A DNA stretch of 64,000 bases from Kribbella antiqua (GCF_004345665.1 NZ_SLWR01000001.1:124001-188000), one strand, 5' to 3'; shown: positions 35,344 through 45,180, counted from the first letter of the stretch. Numbers and translations: made by a program. The notes: generated by a model not told the origin, from the sequence alone.

Positions 35344-37283
35344 TGTTCTACCTCAGCCGCCAGACGGTCAGCCGTCATCGTTCCCTGTACGCCGGTTCGT
35401 TCATCGCACTGGCTGTCGGAGTCTTCCTACTCGGCCTCGCGGCGACCGCGACCGCAGCGACGATCGCCTACAGCGGACCGGTTGCGAGAAGCATCACCGT
35501 CACCACGCTGGGCGGACGGGATCTGGAGCCGCGCCAGGTCAGGGTGCCGCTGTCCGACGCCGATGTGTCCGGCCTGCAGACCGTACTGAGCCTGGTCGGC
35601 ACGATCAGCGGGTTCATCACGATCTTCGTCATCGCCAGCACGTTCGCGTTCGCAGTCGCCTCGCGGCGCCGGGAGATCGGACTCCTGCGGCTGATCGGCG
35701 CGACACCTTCCCAGGTACGGCGAATGGTGCTCGGCGAGGTGCTGGTCGTCGCGCTCGCAGCCTCACTGACCGGGGCTGTCCTTGCTCAGCTCGCGACTCC
35801 CCTGCTGCTGAGCAAGGCGTCGTACACCGAGTTGGCGCCGGTGAAACTCGAGCCGGCCTCGCCGTGGGTCCCGCTCGCGATCGCGGTCGGCATCGGGCTG
35901 GTCGTTGCGATGCTCGGTGCCCGGTCAGCGGCGCGGCGTGCGGGACGGGTGGGGCCGGTCGACGCGTTGCGGGAAGCCGCGCTGGAGCCGCCACGCATCG
36001 GACCGGTGCGGATCACCTTCGGAGTGCTCTTCCTCGCCGGGTTCATCACGTTGCTGGCGCTGATCCGGCCGTCGACCGGCGAAGGAGTGACGCCGCTGGC
36101 GATGTTCACACCGATGCTGCTGGTGATCGCGCTGACGCTGCTCGCGCCGGTCGTGGTCCCGTGGGTCGGCCGGCTGTGGGCACTGCCGCTGATCGCGTGG
36201 ACCCGGGTGTCGGGTCGGCTGGCCCAGAGCAACGTGGTCGCCGCACCACGCCGGAGCGCGTCGCTTGCTGCACCGATCCTGGCCATCTCCGCGATCGCCG
36301 GCTCGATGGTGTTGAGCCTCAGCTTCGCTGCCGACAGCGCCGAGGCGACCATCCGCGACACCCTCCGAGCGCCCATCGTGGTCGAAGGTTTCGCTGACCT
36401 TGGCGAGGTGCCGGGCGTGACGGCGGTGGACGCCGGAATCCCGCTCCAGCTCATCCGGATCAGCAGCGACGACGCCGAACTCGAAGATGCCGAAGGGATC
36501 GACCCAGCCGTCGCCAGCCGTACGCGCGACCTGACCGCGATCTCCGGCGATATAAGCCGGCTCACCGGCAACACAGTTGCCGTCAGCAAGGAAATGGCCG
36601 GCTTCGACAGCTACCAGGTGGGTGACGAGATCCCGGTGACCTTCACCGACCGAAGCGCCACGAAGCTCCGCGTCGTCGCCGTCGTCAAGGACGCCCAAGG
36701 CGTCAACCCCTCGATCCTCATCCCACTCGACCTCGTCCGCCGGCACGCCCCGACCGCCCAGCCGGAGCGCATCTTCGTCGACGGGGTCGACCTCACCACG
36801 CTCAACGAGCACCTCAGCGGTACGACGGCTCACGCCGTACCAGCCGCTGAGTGGGAGGCGGAGCAGGCCGAGGGAGTCCGCGAGGGCAACCGGCTCGGGC
36901 TGATCCTGCTGCTCGGACCAGCCGCGCTCTACAGCGCCATCGCGATCGCCAACACCCTGCTGATGGGCAGCCTGCAGCGGCGCCACGAGTTCATCACCTC
37001 TCGGCTGCTCGGGGCGACGCCTGCGCAGATCCGCCGGATGGTGCTGTGGGAGTCCGGGCTGGTCGGCGCGGTCGCGCTGAGTCTCGGTACGGCGATCACG
37101 CTGACGGTCGGGATCCTGATCCGGCATGCGATGAATTCCGGGCTGACCGACGTACCGATGACTGTGCCCTGGGCGGTGCTGACGGGTATCGCGGGAATCT
37201 GTCTGACCCTGGCGGTAGGGTCCGCTCTGGCCCCGACGACGTACATCCTGCGCCGGTCGCAGCCCTCCGCCGCGGTGGACTAG
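35340..37283 (+). CDS. ABC transporter permease, FtsX-type, two domains
   Basis: A 647-residue permease with about ten membrane helices: one at the N-terminus (about residues 20-42), a group around 85-215, then a second FtsX repeat. RREIGLLRLIGATPSQVRRMVLGE and RRHEFITSRLLGATPAQIRRMVLWES are the two coupling loops. A large extracellular segment (about 330-515) may bind substrate. ATG 35340 overlaps the ATPase stop. Confidence 0.92.
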   Translation: MMFYLSRQTVSRHRSLYAGSFIALAVGVFLLGLAATATAATIAYSGPVARSITVTTLGGRDLEPRQVRVPLSDADVSGLQTVLSLVGTISGFITIFVIASTFAFAVASRRREIGLLRLIGATPSQVRRMVLGEVLVVALAASLTGAVLAQLATPLLLSKASYTELAPVKLEPASPWVPLAIAVGIGLVVAMLGARSAARRAGRVGPVDALREAALEPPRIGPVRITFGVLFLAGFITLLALIRPSTGEGVTPLAMFTPMLLVIALTLLAPVVVPWVGRLWALPLIAWTRVSGRLAQSNVVAAPRRSASLAAPILAISAIAGSMVLSLSFAADSAEATIRDTLRAPIVVEGFADLGEVPGVTAVDAGIPLQLIRISSDDAELEDAEGIDPAVASRTRDLTAISGDISRLTGNTVAVSKEMAGFDSYQVGDEIPVTFTDRSATKLRVVAVVKDAQGVNPSILIPLDLVRRHAPTAQPERIFVDGVDLTTLNEHLSGTTAHAVPAAEWEAEQAEGVREGNRLGLILLLGPAALYSAIAIANTLLMGSLQRRHEFITSRLLGATPAQIRRMVLWESGLVGAVALSLGTAITLTVGILIRHAMNSGLTDVPMTVPWAVLTGIAGICLTLAVGSALAPTTYILRRSQPSAAVD

Positions 37284-37416
37284 ACCGCACAGGCAGGGCT
37301 GAACCGCCGGGATGGCGGGTCGTGGCCGGGCAAAGGTGAGTTCACCAGGGACAATGGGCACGGCGCCGGACCGTCGCGGCGCTGTACCGGTTTGATCGAG
37401 GAGTTCGTAGATCCGC

Positions 37417-39867
37417 ATGGCACGCCGTACCAGCACCACCGCCGAGCCCGAGGACTTCGAGGAGCGCATCCTCGACGTCGACGTCTCCGACGAGATGCGC
37501 ACCAGCTACCTGGAGTACGCCTACTCGGTGATCTACTCCCGGGCGCTGCCGGACGCGCGGGACGGACTGAAACCGGTCCAGCGGCGGATCCTGTTCTCGA
37601 TGGCGGAGAACAACATCCGCCCCGACCGCGGTCACGTGAAGTCGGCCCGCGTCGTCGGTGAAGTGATGGGTAAGTACCACCCGCACGGCGACGGCGCGAT
37701 CTACGACGCCCTGGTCCGGACCGCTCAGCCCTGGTCGATGCGAGTCCCGCTGATCGACGGCCACGGGAACTTCGGCTCCCTCGACGACGGCCCGGCCGCG
37801 ATGCGGTACACCGAGTGCCGGATGGCGCCGCCCGCGCTGGCGATGACGAACGGCCTGGACGAGAACGTCGTCGACTTCCGGCCGAACTACGACGGCCAGG
37901 AGGAAGAGCCCGCGGTGCTGCCTGCCGCCTTCCCGAACCTGCTGGTCAACGGCGCCGCCGGCATCGCGGTCGGCATGGCCACCAACATGGCCCCGCACAA
38001 CCTGGTCGAGGTGATCCAGGCGCTGCGGCACCTGATCAAGACCCCGGGCGCGGACCTGGACGACCTGATGCGGTTCATCCCCGGCCCGGACCTGCCGACC
38101 GGCGGCAAGATCGTCGGCCTGGAAGGCATCAAGGACGCCTACGCCACCGGCCGGGGCAGCTTCAAGATGCGCGCCACCGCCCGGATCGAGAACGTCACCC
38201 CGCGCCGCAAAGGCATCGTGGTCACCGAGCTGCCGTACGCCGTCGGCCCGGAGAAGGTGATCGAGAAGATCAAGACCCTGGTCCAGGCGAAGAAGCTGCA
38301 GGGCATCGCCGACGTCAAGGACCTGACCGACCGCACCCACGGCACCCAGCTGGTGATCGAGGTCAAGAACGGCTTCGTCCCCGAGGCGCTGCTGGAGCAG
38401 CTCTACAAGCTGACCCCGCTCGAGGACGCGTTCCACGTCAACAACGTCTGCCTGGTCGACGGTCAGCCCCGCACCCTCGGCCTGAAGGAACTCCTCGAGG
38501 TCTACCTCGGCCACCGGTACGACGTCACCCGCCGGCGCAGCGAGTTCCGCCGGAAGAAGGCGCAGGACCGGCTGCACATCGTCGACGGCCTGCTGATCGC
38601 GATCCTGGACATCGACGAGGTCATCCAGATCATCCGGTCCAGCGACGACGCGGCCGCCGCGCGGGCCCGGCTGATGGAGATCTACGACCTCACCGAAGTA
38701 CAGACGAACTACATCTTGGACATGCCGCTGCGCCGGCTGACCAAGTTCTCCAAGCTCGAGCTCGAGACCGAGAAGGGCGAGCTGGAGCGCGAGATCGAGC
38801 GGCTGACCGCGATCCTCGAGGACGAGAACCTGCTCCGCAAGACGGTGTCGGAGGAGCTGGCCGAGGTCGCCAAGACCTACGGCACGCCGCGGCGGACCGT
38901 GCTGCTGGAATCGTCCGGTGCGACCAAGACCGCCGCCGTGCCGCTCGAGGTCACCGACGACCCGTGCTGGGTGCTGATGAGCTCGACCGGTCTGCTCGCG
39001 CGGACGAACGGTGTCGAGCCGTTCGGCACCGGCGATACCCGGGCCAAGCACGACGCGATCGTCTCCGCGGTGAAGAGCACCGCCCGCGGTCAGTACGGGC
39101 TGATCACCAGCGCCGGCCGGCTGATCCGGCTCGAGTCGCTCGACCTGCCCGCCGTACCGACGACCGCGAACGCGCCGAACCTGCAGGGCGGTGCTCCGAT
39201 CGCGGAGTTCGTGTCGCTGGAGCCGGGAGAGAAGGCGCTGGCGCTGACGACGATGGATCCCGAGTCCGTCGGTGTCGCTTTGGGTACGACGGGCGGAGTC
39301 GTGAAGCGCGTCGTACCGGATCACCTGAGCAACCGCGACTCGTGGGAGATCATCCGGCTGAACGACGGCGACGAGGTGATCGGCGCGGTCGAGCTGGCCA
39401 GCGGCGACGAGGAGCTGTGCTTCATCACGTCCGACGCGCAACTGCTGCACTTCCCGGCGTCGGCGGTGCGCCCGCAGGGCCGTACGGCAGGCGGCATGGC
39501 CGGCGTACGGTTGGGCGCGGGCGCGAAGGTCGTCTTCTTCGGCGCGGTCGACACCGAACGCGAGGCCCAGGTCGTCACGATCGCCGGCTCGTCGTCCGCA
39601 TTGCCTGGGACCGAGGTCGGCGCGGTCAAGGTGACGCCCTTCAGTGAGTACCCGGGCAAGGGTCGCGGGACCGGTGGTGTCAGGTGCCAGCGGCTGCTCA
39701 AGGGCGAGGACGGGCTGCTGCTCGGCTTCATCGGCGCGGCCCCGGTCCGGGCGAGCGCGAGCAGCGGCGCTCCGGTCGAGTTGCCCCCGATCGACCCGCG
39801 GCGCGACGGTTCCGGCGTGCCGGTGGCGCAGCCCATCGCTGCGTGCGCCGCGGACCTGGCAAGCTGA
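37417..39867 (+). CDS. parC: DNA topoisomerase IV subunit A
   Basis: An 816-residue type IIA topoisomerase subunit with catalytic Tyr131 in AMRYTECRM. The quinolone-determining region [10 protein letters not shown] has Gly93 where E. coli GyrA has Ser83. The C-terminal beta-propeller lacks an obvious GyrA box, so ParC rather than GyrA is indicated. It works with ParE (encoded at 47411-49495) to unlink daughter chromosomes. The actinobacterial gyrA/gyrB pair lies elsewhere, near the origin. Confidence 0.93.
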   Translation: MARRTSTTAEPEDFEERILDVDVSDEMRTSYLEYAYSVIYSRALPDARDGLKPVQRRILFSMAENNIRPDRGHVKSARVVGEVMGKYHPHGDGAIYDALVRTAQPWSMRVPLIDGHGNFGSLDDGPAAMRYTECRMAPPALAMTNGLDENVVDFRPNYDGQEEEPAVLPAAFPNLLVNGAAGIAVGMATNMAPHNLVEVIQALRHLIKTPGADLDDLMRFIPGPDLPTGGKIVGLEGIKDAYATGRGSFKMRATARIENVTPRRKGIVVTELPYAVGPEKVIEKIKTLVQAKKLQGIADVKDLTDRTHGTQLVIEVKNGFVPEALLEQLYKLTPLEDAFHVNNVCLVDGQPRTLGLKELLEVYLGHRYDVTRRRSEFRRKKAQDRLHIVDGLLIAILDIDEVIQIIRSSDDAAAARARLMEIYDLTEVQTNYILDMPLRRLTKFSKLELETEKGELEREIERLTAILEDENLLRKTVSEELAEVAKTYGTPRRTVLLESSGATKTAAVPLEVTDDPCWVLMSSTGLLARTNGVEPFGTGDTRAKHDAIVSAVKSTARGQYGLITSAGRLIRLESLDLPAVPTTANAPNLQGGAPIAEFVSLEPGEKALALTTMDPESVGVALGTTGGVVKRVVPDHLSNRDSWEIIRLNDGDEVIGAVELASGDEELCFITSDAQLLHFPASAVRPQGRTAGGMAGVRLGAGAKVVFFGAVDTEREAQVVTIAGSSSALPGTEVGAVKVTPFSEYPGKGRGTGGVRCQRLLKGEDGLLLGFIGAAPVRASASSGAPVELPPIDPRRDGSGVPVAQPIAACAADLAS

Positions 39868-39871
39868 CGCC

Positions 39872-40579
39872 ATGAAGAGACTCGTCGCGCTCGGCGCGGT
39901 GCTCGTGTTGGCGCTGGCGGGCTGCAGCGACAAGAAGGATTCCGATGGCGGCGACGGCCGGACCGAGGAGGACCCGGTCGCGCTGCTGACGGCCGCCAAG
40001 AAGACCATCGACGAGGCGGCCAGCGTGCACATCGTGCTGACCGGGCGGGACCTGCCGGAAACCGCGCAGACACTGGCTAGCGGTGACGGCGTGGCCACGC
40101 ACGCCCCGGCATTCAAGGGCAAGCTGACCGTCCGTGTGGGCGGCTCGCCGATCGACGCCGAAGTCGTTGCTGTCGGCAGCAAGGTCTACGCGAAGCTGCC
40201 GTACACGACGAAGTTCATCGAGCTCCCGCCGTCCCAGCTGGCCGGTCTGGGTGCACCCGATCCGGCGATCCTGCTGAATCCGCAGAAGGGCCTGACCGCC
40301 GTACTGCCGACGCTGAAGGACCCGAAGATCAAGGGCGAGAGCCGCGACGGTGCGAAGGTGCTGACCGAGATCACCGGTTCGGTCCAGGGCAAGTCGCTGC
40401 AGGGTATCTTCCCGAAGGCGCCCGCAGACCAGGACTTCCCCAGCACCTTCAAGATCGACAAGGACTCCAAGCAGTTGGTCTCGGCAACCATCACCGGCCC
40501 CTTCTACGCCGGCGCCACCAGCAGCTACGACATCACCCTCGACCGCTACGGCGAACAGGTGGAAATCACCAAGCCGTGA
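39872..40579 (+). CDS. LppX/LprG-family lipoprotein
   Basis: A 235-residue lipoprotein. The signal KRLVALGAVLVLALAGC has a LAGC lipobox, so Cys18 is lipidated. The mature part has the beta-rich pattern of LppX_LprAFG (GKLTVRVGGSPIDAEVVAVGSKVYAKLP and DKDSKQLVSATITGPFYAG). In mycobacteria LprG carries lipids across the cell envelope with the MFS protein P55. Here an MFS gene follows 31 bases downstream, giving an LprG/P55-like pair. ATG 39872 begins 4 bases after the parC stop. Confidence 0.88.
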   Translation: MKRLVALGAVLVLALAGCSDKKDSDGGDGRTEEDPVALLTAAKKTIDEAASVHIVLTGRDLPETAQTLASGDGVATHAPAFKGKLTVRVGGSPIDAEVVAVGSKVYAKLPYTTKFIELPPSQLAGLGAPDPAILLNPQKGLTAVLPTLKDPKIKGESRDGAKVLTEITGSVQGKSLQGIFPKAPADQDFPSTFKIDKDSKQLVSATITGPFYAGATSSYDITLDRYGEQVEITKP

Positions 40580-40610
40580 GCGCCATCGCCTACCAGGCCG
40601 CTGGCCTGTC

Positions 40611-42281
40611 GTGATCAGTACGGCGGCTCGGCCGCGGACACAGTTGACGCTTGCCTCGATCGCGGTCGCCTTCGCCGCGGCCGACACGTATGTCGTCGTA
40701 CTGGCATTGCCGGACATGATGGCTGGGGTCGGGTTGTCGGCCGATCAGCTGCAGCGGGCGGCGCCGATCATCTCCGGGTTCCTGCTCGGCTACATCGCCG
40801 TACTGCCGCTGATCGGGCGGATCGCCGACGTGGTCGGTCGTACGCCCGTACTCGTCGGCGCGCTGGTGCTCTTCGCCGTCGGGTCGCTGATCACAGCCAG
40901 TGCGTACGACCTGTCGTTGATAGTCATCGGCCGGTTCCTGCAGGGCGTCGGGGGCGGTGGACTCGTGCCGGCAACGTTGGCGCTGGTGGCCGACCTCTGG
41001 CCGGCTGAGCGACGAGGGCTGCCGCTCGGCGTGGTTGGAGCAGTGCAGGAGCTCGGTTCGGTGCTCGGGCCGTTGCTTGGCGCCCTGGTCCTTGCTGTGG
41101 CGGACTGGCGGTACATCTTCTGGCTCAACCTGGCGGTAGCCGTCGTACTGGCTGTGCTGCTGCGTGGGTTCAAGCCGCCGCCGCTGTCCGCCGCGGTCGG
41201 CTTCATCGCGTGTGCCGCGATCGGCCTCACCCTCACCGCGCCCGAACGGCTGGCCACCGGCGTCACGCTTGGCATCCCGTTTGTACCGTTCGTCGGCGAC
41301 TCACGTCTCCTGACACCGATCGGCGTCGCCAGCCTCGTGCTGGTGCTGCTCTGGGTCGCCCTACTGCTGCGCAAGACCAGGCTCCACGCGGTGGCTGGTC
41401 AGATCGACCTGGTCGGTGCACTACTGCTGGCTCTCGCACTCGCCGGGGTAGTGCTCGCCTTCGCGACCGCCGACCCTGAGCGTGAGCTGATGGCACCGGC
41501 CGGGCCATGGCTGCTGCTCGCTGCTGCGGTCTTCGGCGTCGGCTTCGCGTTCTGGCAGCGTCGTACGACGCGAGCGATCGTGCCGCGCGGGCTCCTAGGT
41601 CCAGCACCAGCGTGGGGTTCGCTGGTGGTCAGCTTCCTCGTCGGAGCCGCCCTCATTGCCGCACTGGTCGACGTACCGGTGTTCGCTCGCACCACTCAGG
41701 GTGGCGGACAGTTGGCTGCCGCGCTGGTCTTGCTGCGGTTCCTGATCGCGCTGCCCGTCGGTGCGGTGGTCGGTGGGTGGTTGACGCGGCGCTACGGGCT
41801 CGGGCTGATCACAGGCGTCGGGCTCGCGTTGGCGGGCGCGATGTTCGTCCTGATGGCGTTCTGGGACCGTGACGCGCTCGATCACGCGCCAGCTTCCGTC
41901 GTACTCGCGCTCTGCGGCTTCGGGTTCGGCCTCGCCCTGTCGCCGGTCAACACCGCCATGCTCGGCGCCACCCCCGCGGACAGCCACGGACTGGTCAGTG
42001 CCCTGGTCGTGGTCGCGCGGATGGTCGGCATGCTCGTCGGCGTCTCCGCACTCACCGCGATCGGGCTGCGGCGGTACTTCGCGATCGTCGAGGACATCCC
42101 GTCCCCGAACGAGCTGTGCCCGTCCACGCCTGGTTCGTGCCGGCCGTTCGTCGACGCGCTCCGGGACGCGGCCGTTTCACAAGTTCACGCGATCTTCGCC
42201 GGGGCCGCCGTCTGCGCGTTTCTGGCAGCCGTACTGGCCGTCCTGCTGCTCGGCCGACGTGGCGTTGTGCACACATCCTGA
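40611..42281 (+). CDS. MFS transporter of P55/DHA2 type
   Basis: A 556-residue membrane protein with about 14 helices. IADVVGRTPVL (motif A) and GSVLGPLLGALVLAVADWRYIFW (motif C region) mark an antiporter of the DHA2/P55 type. Its placement directly after an LprG-like lipoprotein matches the mycobacterial lprG-Rv1410c (P55) operon, which exports triacylglycerol-like lipids or glycolipids. A 6-bp stem hairpin (40594-40608) lies between the genes. The GTG at 40611 lacks an SD. Confidence 0.85.
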   Translation: MISTAARPRTQLTLASIAVAFAAADTYVVVLALPDMMAGVGLSADQLQRAAPIISGFLLGYIAVLPLIGRIADVVGRTPVLVGALVLFAVGSLITASAYDLSLIVIGRFLQGVGGGGLVPATLALVADLWPAERRGLPLGVVGAVQELGSVLGPLLGALVLAVADWRYIFWLNLAVAVVLAVLLRGFKPPPLSAAVGFIACAAIGLTLTAPERLATGVTLGIPFVPFVGDSRLLTPIGVASLVLVLLWVALLLRKTRLHAVAGQIDLVGALLLALALAGVVLAFATADPERELMAPAGPWLLLAAAVFGVGFAFWQRRTTRAIVPRGLLGPAPAWGSLVVSFLVGAALIAALVDVPVFARTTQGGGQLAAALVLLRFLIALPVGAVVGGWLTRRYGLGLITGVGLALAGAMFVLMAFWDRDALDHAPASVVLALCGFGFGLALSPVNTAMLGATPADSHGLVSALVVVARMVGMLVGVSALTAIGLRRYFAIVEDIPSPNELCPSTPGSCRPFVDALRDAAVSQVHAIFAGAAVCAFLAAVLAVLLLGRRGVVHTS

Positions 42282-42324
42282 TCATCATGAGGGACAGGCG
42301 TCTCACCTGCCGTACGGTGTTGCC

Positions 42325-43266
42325 GTGACCGCACGAACCGACGCGACCGGGCTGCCCGGCCTGTGCTCGACCTTCTGCCGGGAGCTGCGCGAGCCGCTCG
42401 CCGGTACGGCGGTCGTGGCCAACGGCTGGTTGCTGGTCGAACAACCGGGTCCGTGGGGTGCGAAGGCGCCGACGCAGAGCCACCTCGATCCCGCGCTCGG
42501 CGGTGCGATCGACGAGGCCTGCAAGAAGGCCGATGTCAGGTTCGGGTTGATCCGCTCCCCCGGCCGCCACCCGGATGCGGTCGAGCGGTCACACCAGGTG
42601 TACGTCGCCTCGACCTTTCCCGGGCGGACTTGGCTGCTCGGTGGTTGTGTCGACGACCCGGCCGCGCTGGAGCAACTCGACCTCGAGGCGATTGGCCGTG
42701 GGGACCGGGATGCCGTGATGACCTCGCTGCCGGCCCTGTCCGTCGTACCCGAGCCGGTGATGCTCGTCTGCACGAACGGGAAGCGTGACGAGTGTTGCGC
42801 AATCCTGGGCCGCCCACTGGTTGCAGGCCTGGCGGCTGTTGCGCCCGGACGCGTCTGGGAGGCGAATCACCTCGGCGGGCACCGGTTCGCGCCGACCGCG
42901 ACCCTGTTGCCGGCCGGGACGATGCACGGTCATCTCTCGGTCGAAACGGCCGTAGCCGTGCTGGAAGCCGCCGACCGCGGTGAGACTGTGCTGACCGGTC
43001 TGCGTGGCCGGTCGACGTGGACCAAACGCGGTCAGGCCGCGGAGATCGCCGTACGTCAGCTCATCGGCGAGCTGGCGCTGGACTCCCTCGGCATCGTCGC
43101 CGAGGATCTGGAGTCCGTCACTGTCCGGCACCGCGACGGCCGGACGTGGACCGTGTCCGTGACGAGTGCGCCTGCTGATCCACCTCGTCCCGAGTCCTGC
43201 GGAAAGGAACCGTTCGCCATGTCGATCCTGCATGCCGGAACCCCTGTGGCTGGTGGAGTCCGATGA
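42325..43266 (+). CDS. Sucrase/ferredoxin-like family protein
   Basis: A 313-residue protein of the Apd1/sucrase-ferredoxin-like family. A thioredoxin-like [2Fe-2S] fold is suggested by MLVCTNGKRDECCAILGRPL and WEANHLGGHRFAPT, with Cys and His pairs of the Apd1 type. The role is uncertain, probably redox. It begins at GTG 42325, 6 bases after TACGGT (TANNNT), so it may be leaderless. It overlaps the carbonic anhydrase gene as ATGA. Confidence 0.85.
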   Translation: MTARTDATGLPGLCSTFCRELREPLAGTAVVANGWLLVEQPGPWGAKAPTQSHLDPALGGAIDEACKKADVRFGLIRSPGRHPDAVERSHQVYVASTFPGRTWLLGGCVDDPAALEQLDLEAIGRGDRDAVMTSLPALSVVPEPVMLVCTNGKRDECCAILGRPLVAGLAAVAPGRVWEANHLGGHRFAPTATLLPAGTMHGHLSVETAVAVLEAADRGETVLTGLRGRSTWTKRGQAAEIAVRQLIGELALDSLGIVAEDLESVTVRHRDGRTWTVSVTSAPADPPRPESCGKEPFAMSILHAGTPVAGGVR

Positions 43267-43760
43267 GTACCGGATTCGAAGACCTGCTTGCTGCCAACGC
43301 CGAGTACGCCGCCGACTTCCACTACGGCGGTTTCGACGGGATCGCCCACGCGGGCATCGGCGTCGTCACCTGTATGGACTCGCGCATCCCGCCGCTGGAG
43401 ATGCTCGGGCTGAAGCCGGGGGACGCCAAGGTCCTGCGCAGCGCCGGCGGCCGCGTCACCGAGGTCACCATGACCGGGCTCGTGCTCGGTGTCCAGCTGC
43501 TCGGCGTCCGCCGGATCATGATCATCCCGCACACGCGCTGCGCGATGGCCGCGATGTCCGAGGACGACCTGCGCGCCAAGGTCGAAGCCGCGGCCGGCAA
43601 ACCGGCCGGCTACCTGCCGATCAACGTCATCCCCGATCAGGAGGAGGCGCTCCGCCGCGACGTCGCCGCCGTCCGCGAACACCCGCTGATCGGCGACGAC
43701 ATCCTGGTCGGCGGCTTCATGTACGACGTCGACACCGGCCGCCTCACCCAGATCGACTGA
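43263..43760 (+). CDS. Beta-class carbonic anhydrase
   Basis: A 165-residue cytoplasmic zinc enzyme interconverting CO2 and bicarbonate. The zinc ligands are Cys37 (CMDSR, with Asp39-Arg41), His90 and Cys93 (HTRC). The short length fits the Rv1284-like actinobacterial type. It overlaps the preceding gene by 4 bases, with GGTGGAG upstream. Its 3' end overlaps a remnant on the other strand. Confidence 0.92.
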   Translation: MSTGFEDLLAANAEYAADFHYGGFDGIAHAGIGVVTCMDSRIPPLEMLGLKPGDAKVLRSAGGRVTEVTMTGLVLGVQLLGVRRIMIIPHTRCAMAAMSEDDLRAKVEAAAGKPAGYLPINVIPDQEEALRRDVAAVREHPLIGDDILVGGFMYDVDTGRLTQID

Positions 43761-43902
43761 AGTGGTGCAGTAACTCGGCCGCGTTCTTGCGGACTGCCTC
43801 GTCCGGGTCGTTCGCCCCCTGGTCCGCGACCAGGGCGAGCGACTCCGGGCTGGCGAGGTAGACCGTCGACCACGCCGCGGCGACCCCACCAACCGTCCGC
43901 TT
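43744..43902 (-). pseudogene. 3' remnant of an unknown gene, HEAT-like tail
   Basis: An open frame of about 52 residues runs to a TGA at 43744. Its sequence (AAAWSTVYLASPESLALVADQG, then AVRKNAAELLHHF) looks like a protein C-terminus with HEAT-like helices. Upstream it meets an in-frame stop at 43903-43905, just before the 65-bp element (43932-43996). No start lies in range, so it appears to have lost its 5' part. Confidence 0.55.
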
Positions 43903-43931
43903 TCAGGACCGAACCACCCTCAGCCGACCCT

Positions 43932-43996
43932 CGCTAGCGGCGTATGTCACCGATAGCCCCTTATTTAACCGCCAGCGGTCAAACAACCCGCTATCG
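43932..43996. repeat. 65-bp AT-richer palindromic element, copy B
   Basis: This copy is 50 of 65 bases identical to 24758-24822 with no gaps. CCGATAGC (43950-43957) pairs with GCTATCGG (43990-43997) at its right end. Longer arms CGATAGC, TTATTTAACCGC and GCGGTCAAACAA give a partial 22-bp inverted repeat. It lies directly between the truncated tail gene and a broken sugar-transport gene whose present stop codon is inside the element. Confidence 0.75.
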
Positions 43997-44420
43997 GACC
44001 CAGCCGGAAACCGGCGCCGGCGAGGTCGAGGAGCAGCGCCTCGACAACTGCGTAGCCGGCGAGCCGTGCGGCAGGAACAAGGTCGCCGACACCGGCCCCA
44101 GACAGAACCCTCGGCCAGGGAAGCGTGTACGGGCAAGTACGTACCCCGCGCTGGAGGTGACTACTAAAGTGATCACTACCGTGCCTACGGTGATCAGTAT
44201 TGTGTTCATGAAGGACCGGCCGAACGACGCCTCGCGCCACGCGTCCAGGTAGTTCGCCCAGAGGAAATGCGACGGCAGCGGGTTGAGCCCGCGCCCGAAG
44301 AACTCGTCGTCGCTCTTCAGCGAGCTGCCCAGCGCCCAGAACAGCGGGTACAGCCACGCCAAACCCGCTGACGAGTAAGGCAACATGCGTCATCACCGTC
44401 ACCGCACGCCCGCGCCTCAT
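43997..44420 (-). pseudogene. Broken sugar ABC permease (MalG-type), N-terminal part
   Basis: ATG 44420 begins RGRAVTVMTHVALL, then shifts frame at the TTT run (44361-44363). The next frame reads GLAWLYPLFWALGSSLKSDDEFF, NYLDAWREASFGRSFMNTILIT and SAGYVLARTRFPGRG, a clear MalG-type N-terminal half. Similarity stops near 44065; what follows (LAGYAVVEALLLDLAGAGF in yet another frame) belongs to something else. The C-terminal half with the EAA loop is missing. It overlapped its upstream partner as ATGA. Confidence 0.8.
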
Positions 44421-44549
44421 GCCCCACCTGCCCGCCGCTTAGCGAGGGATCGCAGTACGACCACCTGCACCACCGAGAACATGAGCAGCAGCACGCCGTA
44501 GAGGAACGACGCCGCGACAGACCCGGCGCCCGGCCTCAGGCCGCCGTAC
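44417..44549 (-). pseudogene. Truncated sugar ABC permease (MalF-type), C-terminal tail
   Basis: About 43 residues remain. The helix SFLYGVLLLMFSVVQVVVL followed by RSLAKRR and a stop that overlaps the MalG start as ATGA is a typical MalF-type end. Everything upstream is gone; the frame meets a stop near 44550, where a fragment of a glycosidase on the opposite strand begins. This supports a rearrangement. Confidence 0.7.
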
Positions 44550-44805
44550 CAACGTCATCGCCGGGCTCACCGGCCCCGAAGCCATCCTCACCGGCCTAGC
44601 CGGCATCCATCCCCACCCCAACGGCTCGCTCACCGTGAAACCCGTTGCCACCGGCAACCTCCAACTCCACGGCCTCCACTACCGCGGACGAACCATCGAC
44701 CTGGACGTCGCGCAAGACGCCTGCGAGGTCCGCGTCGACGGCCGGCTGGTCTCCCCCGCTCCCGACGGCACCATCCTCGCCGTACCACCGCGAACTAGAC
44801 CGTGA
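44545..44805 (+). pseudogene. C-terminal fragment of a glycoside hydrolase-like gene
   Basis: An open frame ends at TGA 44803-44805. The sequence GLAGIHPHPNGSLTVKPVATG, then YRGRTIDLDV and VDGRLVSP, resembles the C-terminal beta domain of six-hairpin glycosidases. No start codon in frame is convincing and the catalytic part is missing. It meets the broken transporter genes head-on, so the locus looks like the remains of a sugar-use cluster. Confidence 0.6.
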
Positions 44806-45094
44806 CCTCGCGGGTGTAGTCGGAGCCGGTCATGTGGTCGCAGAGGGACTGGCAGGCGGTGAAGTGGGTGGCGAAGTTCGGGGACTGTTTCCAGGTGGTG
44901 CGGGATTGGGCGTCGGCCCACTCGGCGATGGATACGTAGTGTCCCGGGGTGTTCTCGTCCCGGAGCAGGGTCGCGGTGAGCATCGCTGGGTGATCTTTGC
45001 GGGTCCACTGGAGGAACTCGGTCCAGCGTTCGACGAACTCTTGCTCTTGTCCTGGCTTGACGTGCCAGTTGCCTGATGCGTAGTGCTCGGCCAT
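44795..45094 (-). CDS. Antibiotic biosynthesis monooxygenase (ABM)-like protein
   Basis: A 99-residue dimeric ferredoxin-fold protein. SGNWHVKPGQEQEFVERWTEF and HYVSIAEWADAQSRTTW fit the ABM family, which includes quinone and heme monooxygenases as well as proteins of unknown role. ATG 45094 has GAAGGGAAA upstream. The gene overlaps the glycosidase fragment by 11 bases at its end. Confidence 0.82.
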   Translation of the reverse strand: MAEHYASGNWHVKPGQEQEFVERWTEFLQWTRKDHPAMLTATLLRDENTPGHYVSIAEWADAQSRTTWKQSPNFATHFTACQSLCDHMTGSDYTREVTV

Positions 45095-45180
45095 CGTGCT
45101 TTCCCTTCTCGTGGCTCGATGCATCAGACGGTAGGCATGGGGTGTTCCCCGAGCGTTCCTCCTCGTCCTACCGTGACGGT

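Noticed and set aside
37342-40182. 946-residue open frame on the - strand
   Set aside because: It lies opposite parC and the lipoprotein gene and shows no conserved motif.
43932-43996. Insertion sequence
   Set aside because: No transposase or clear flanking target duplication was seen; the element is only 65 bp.
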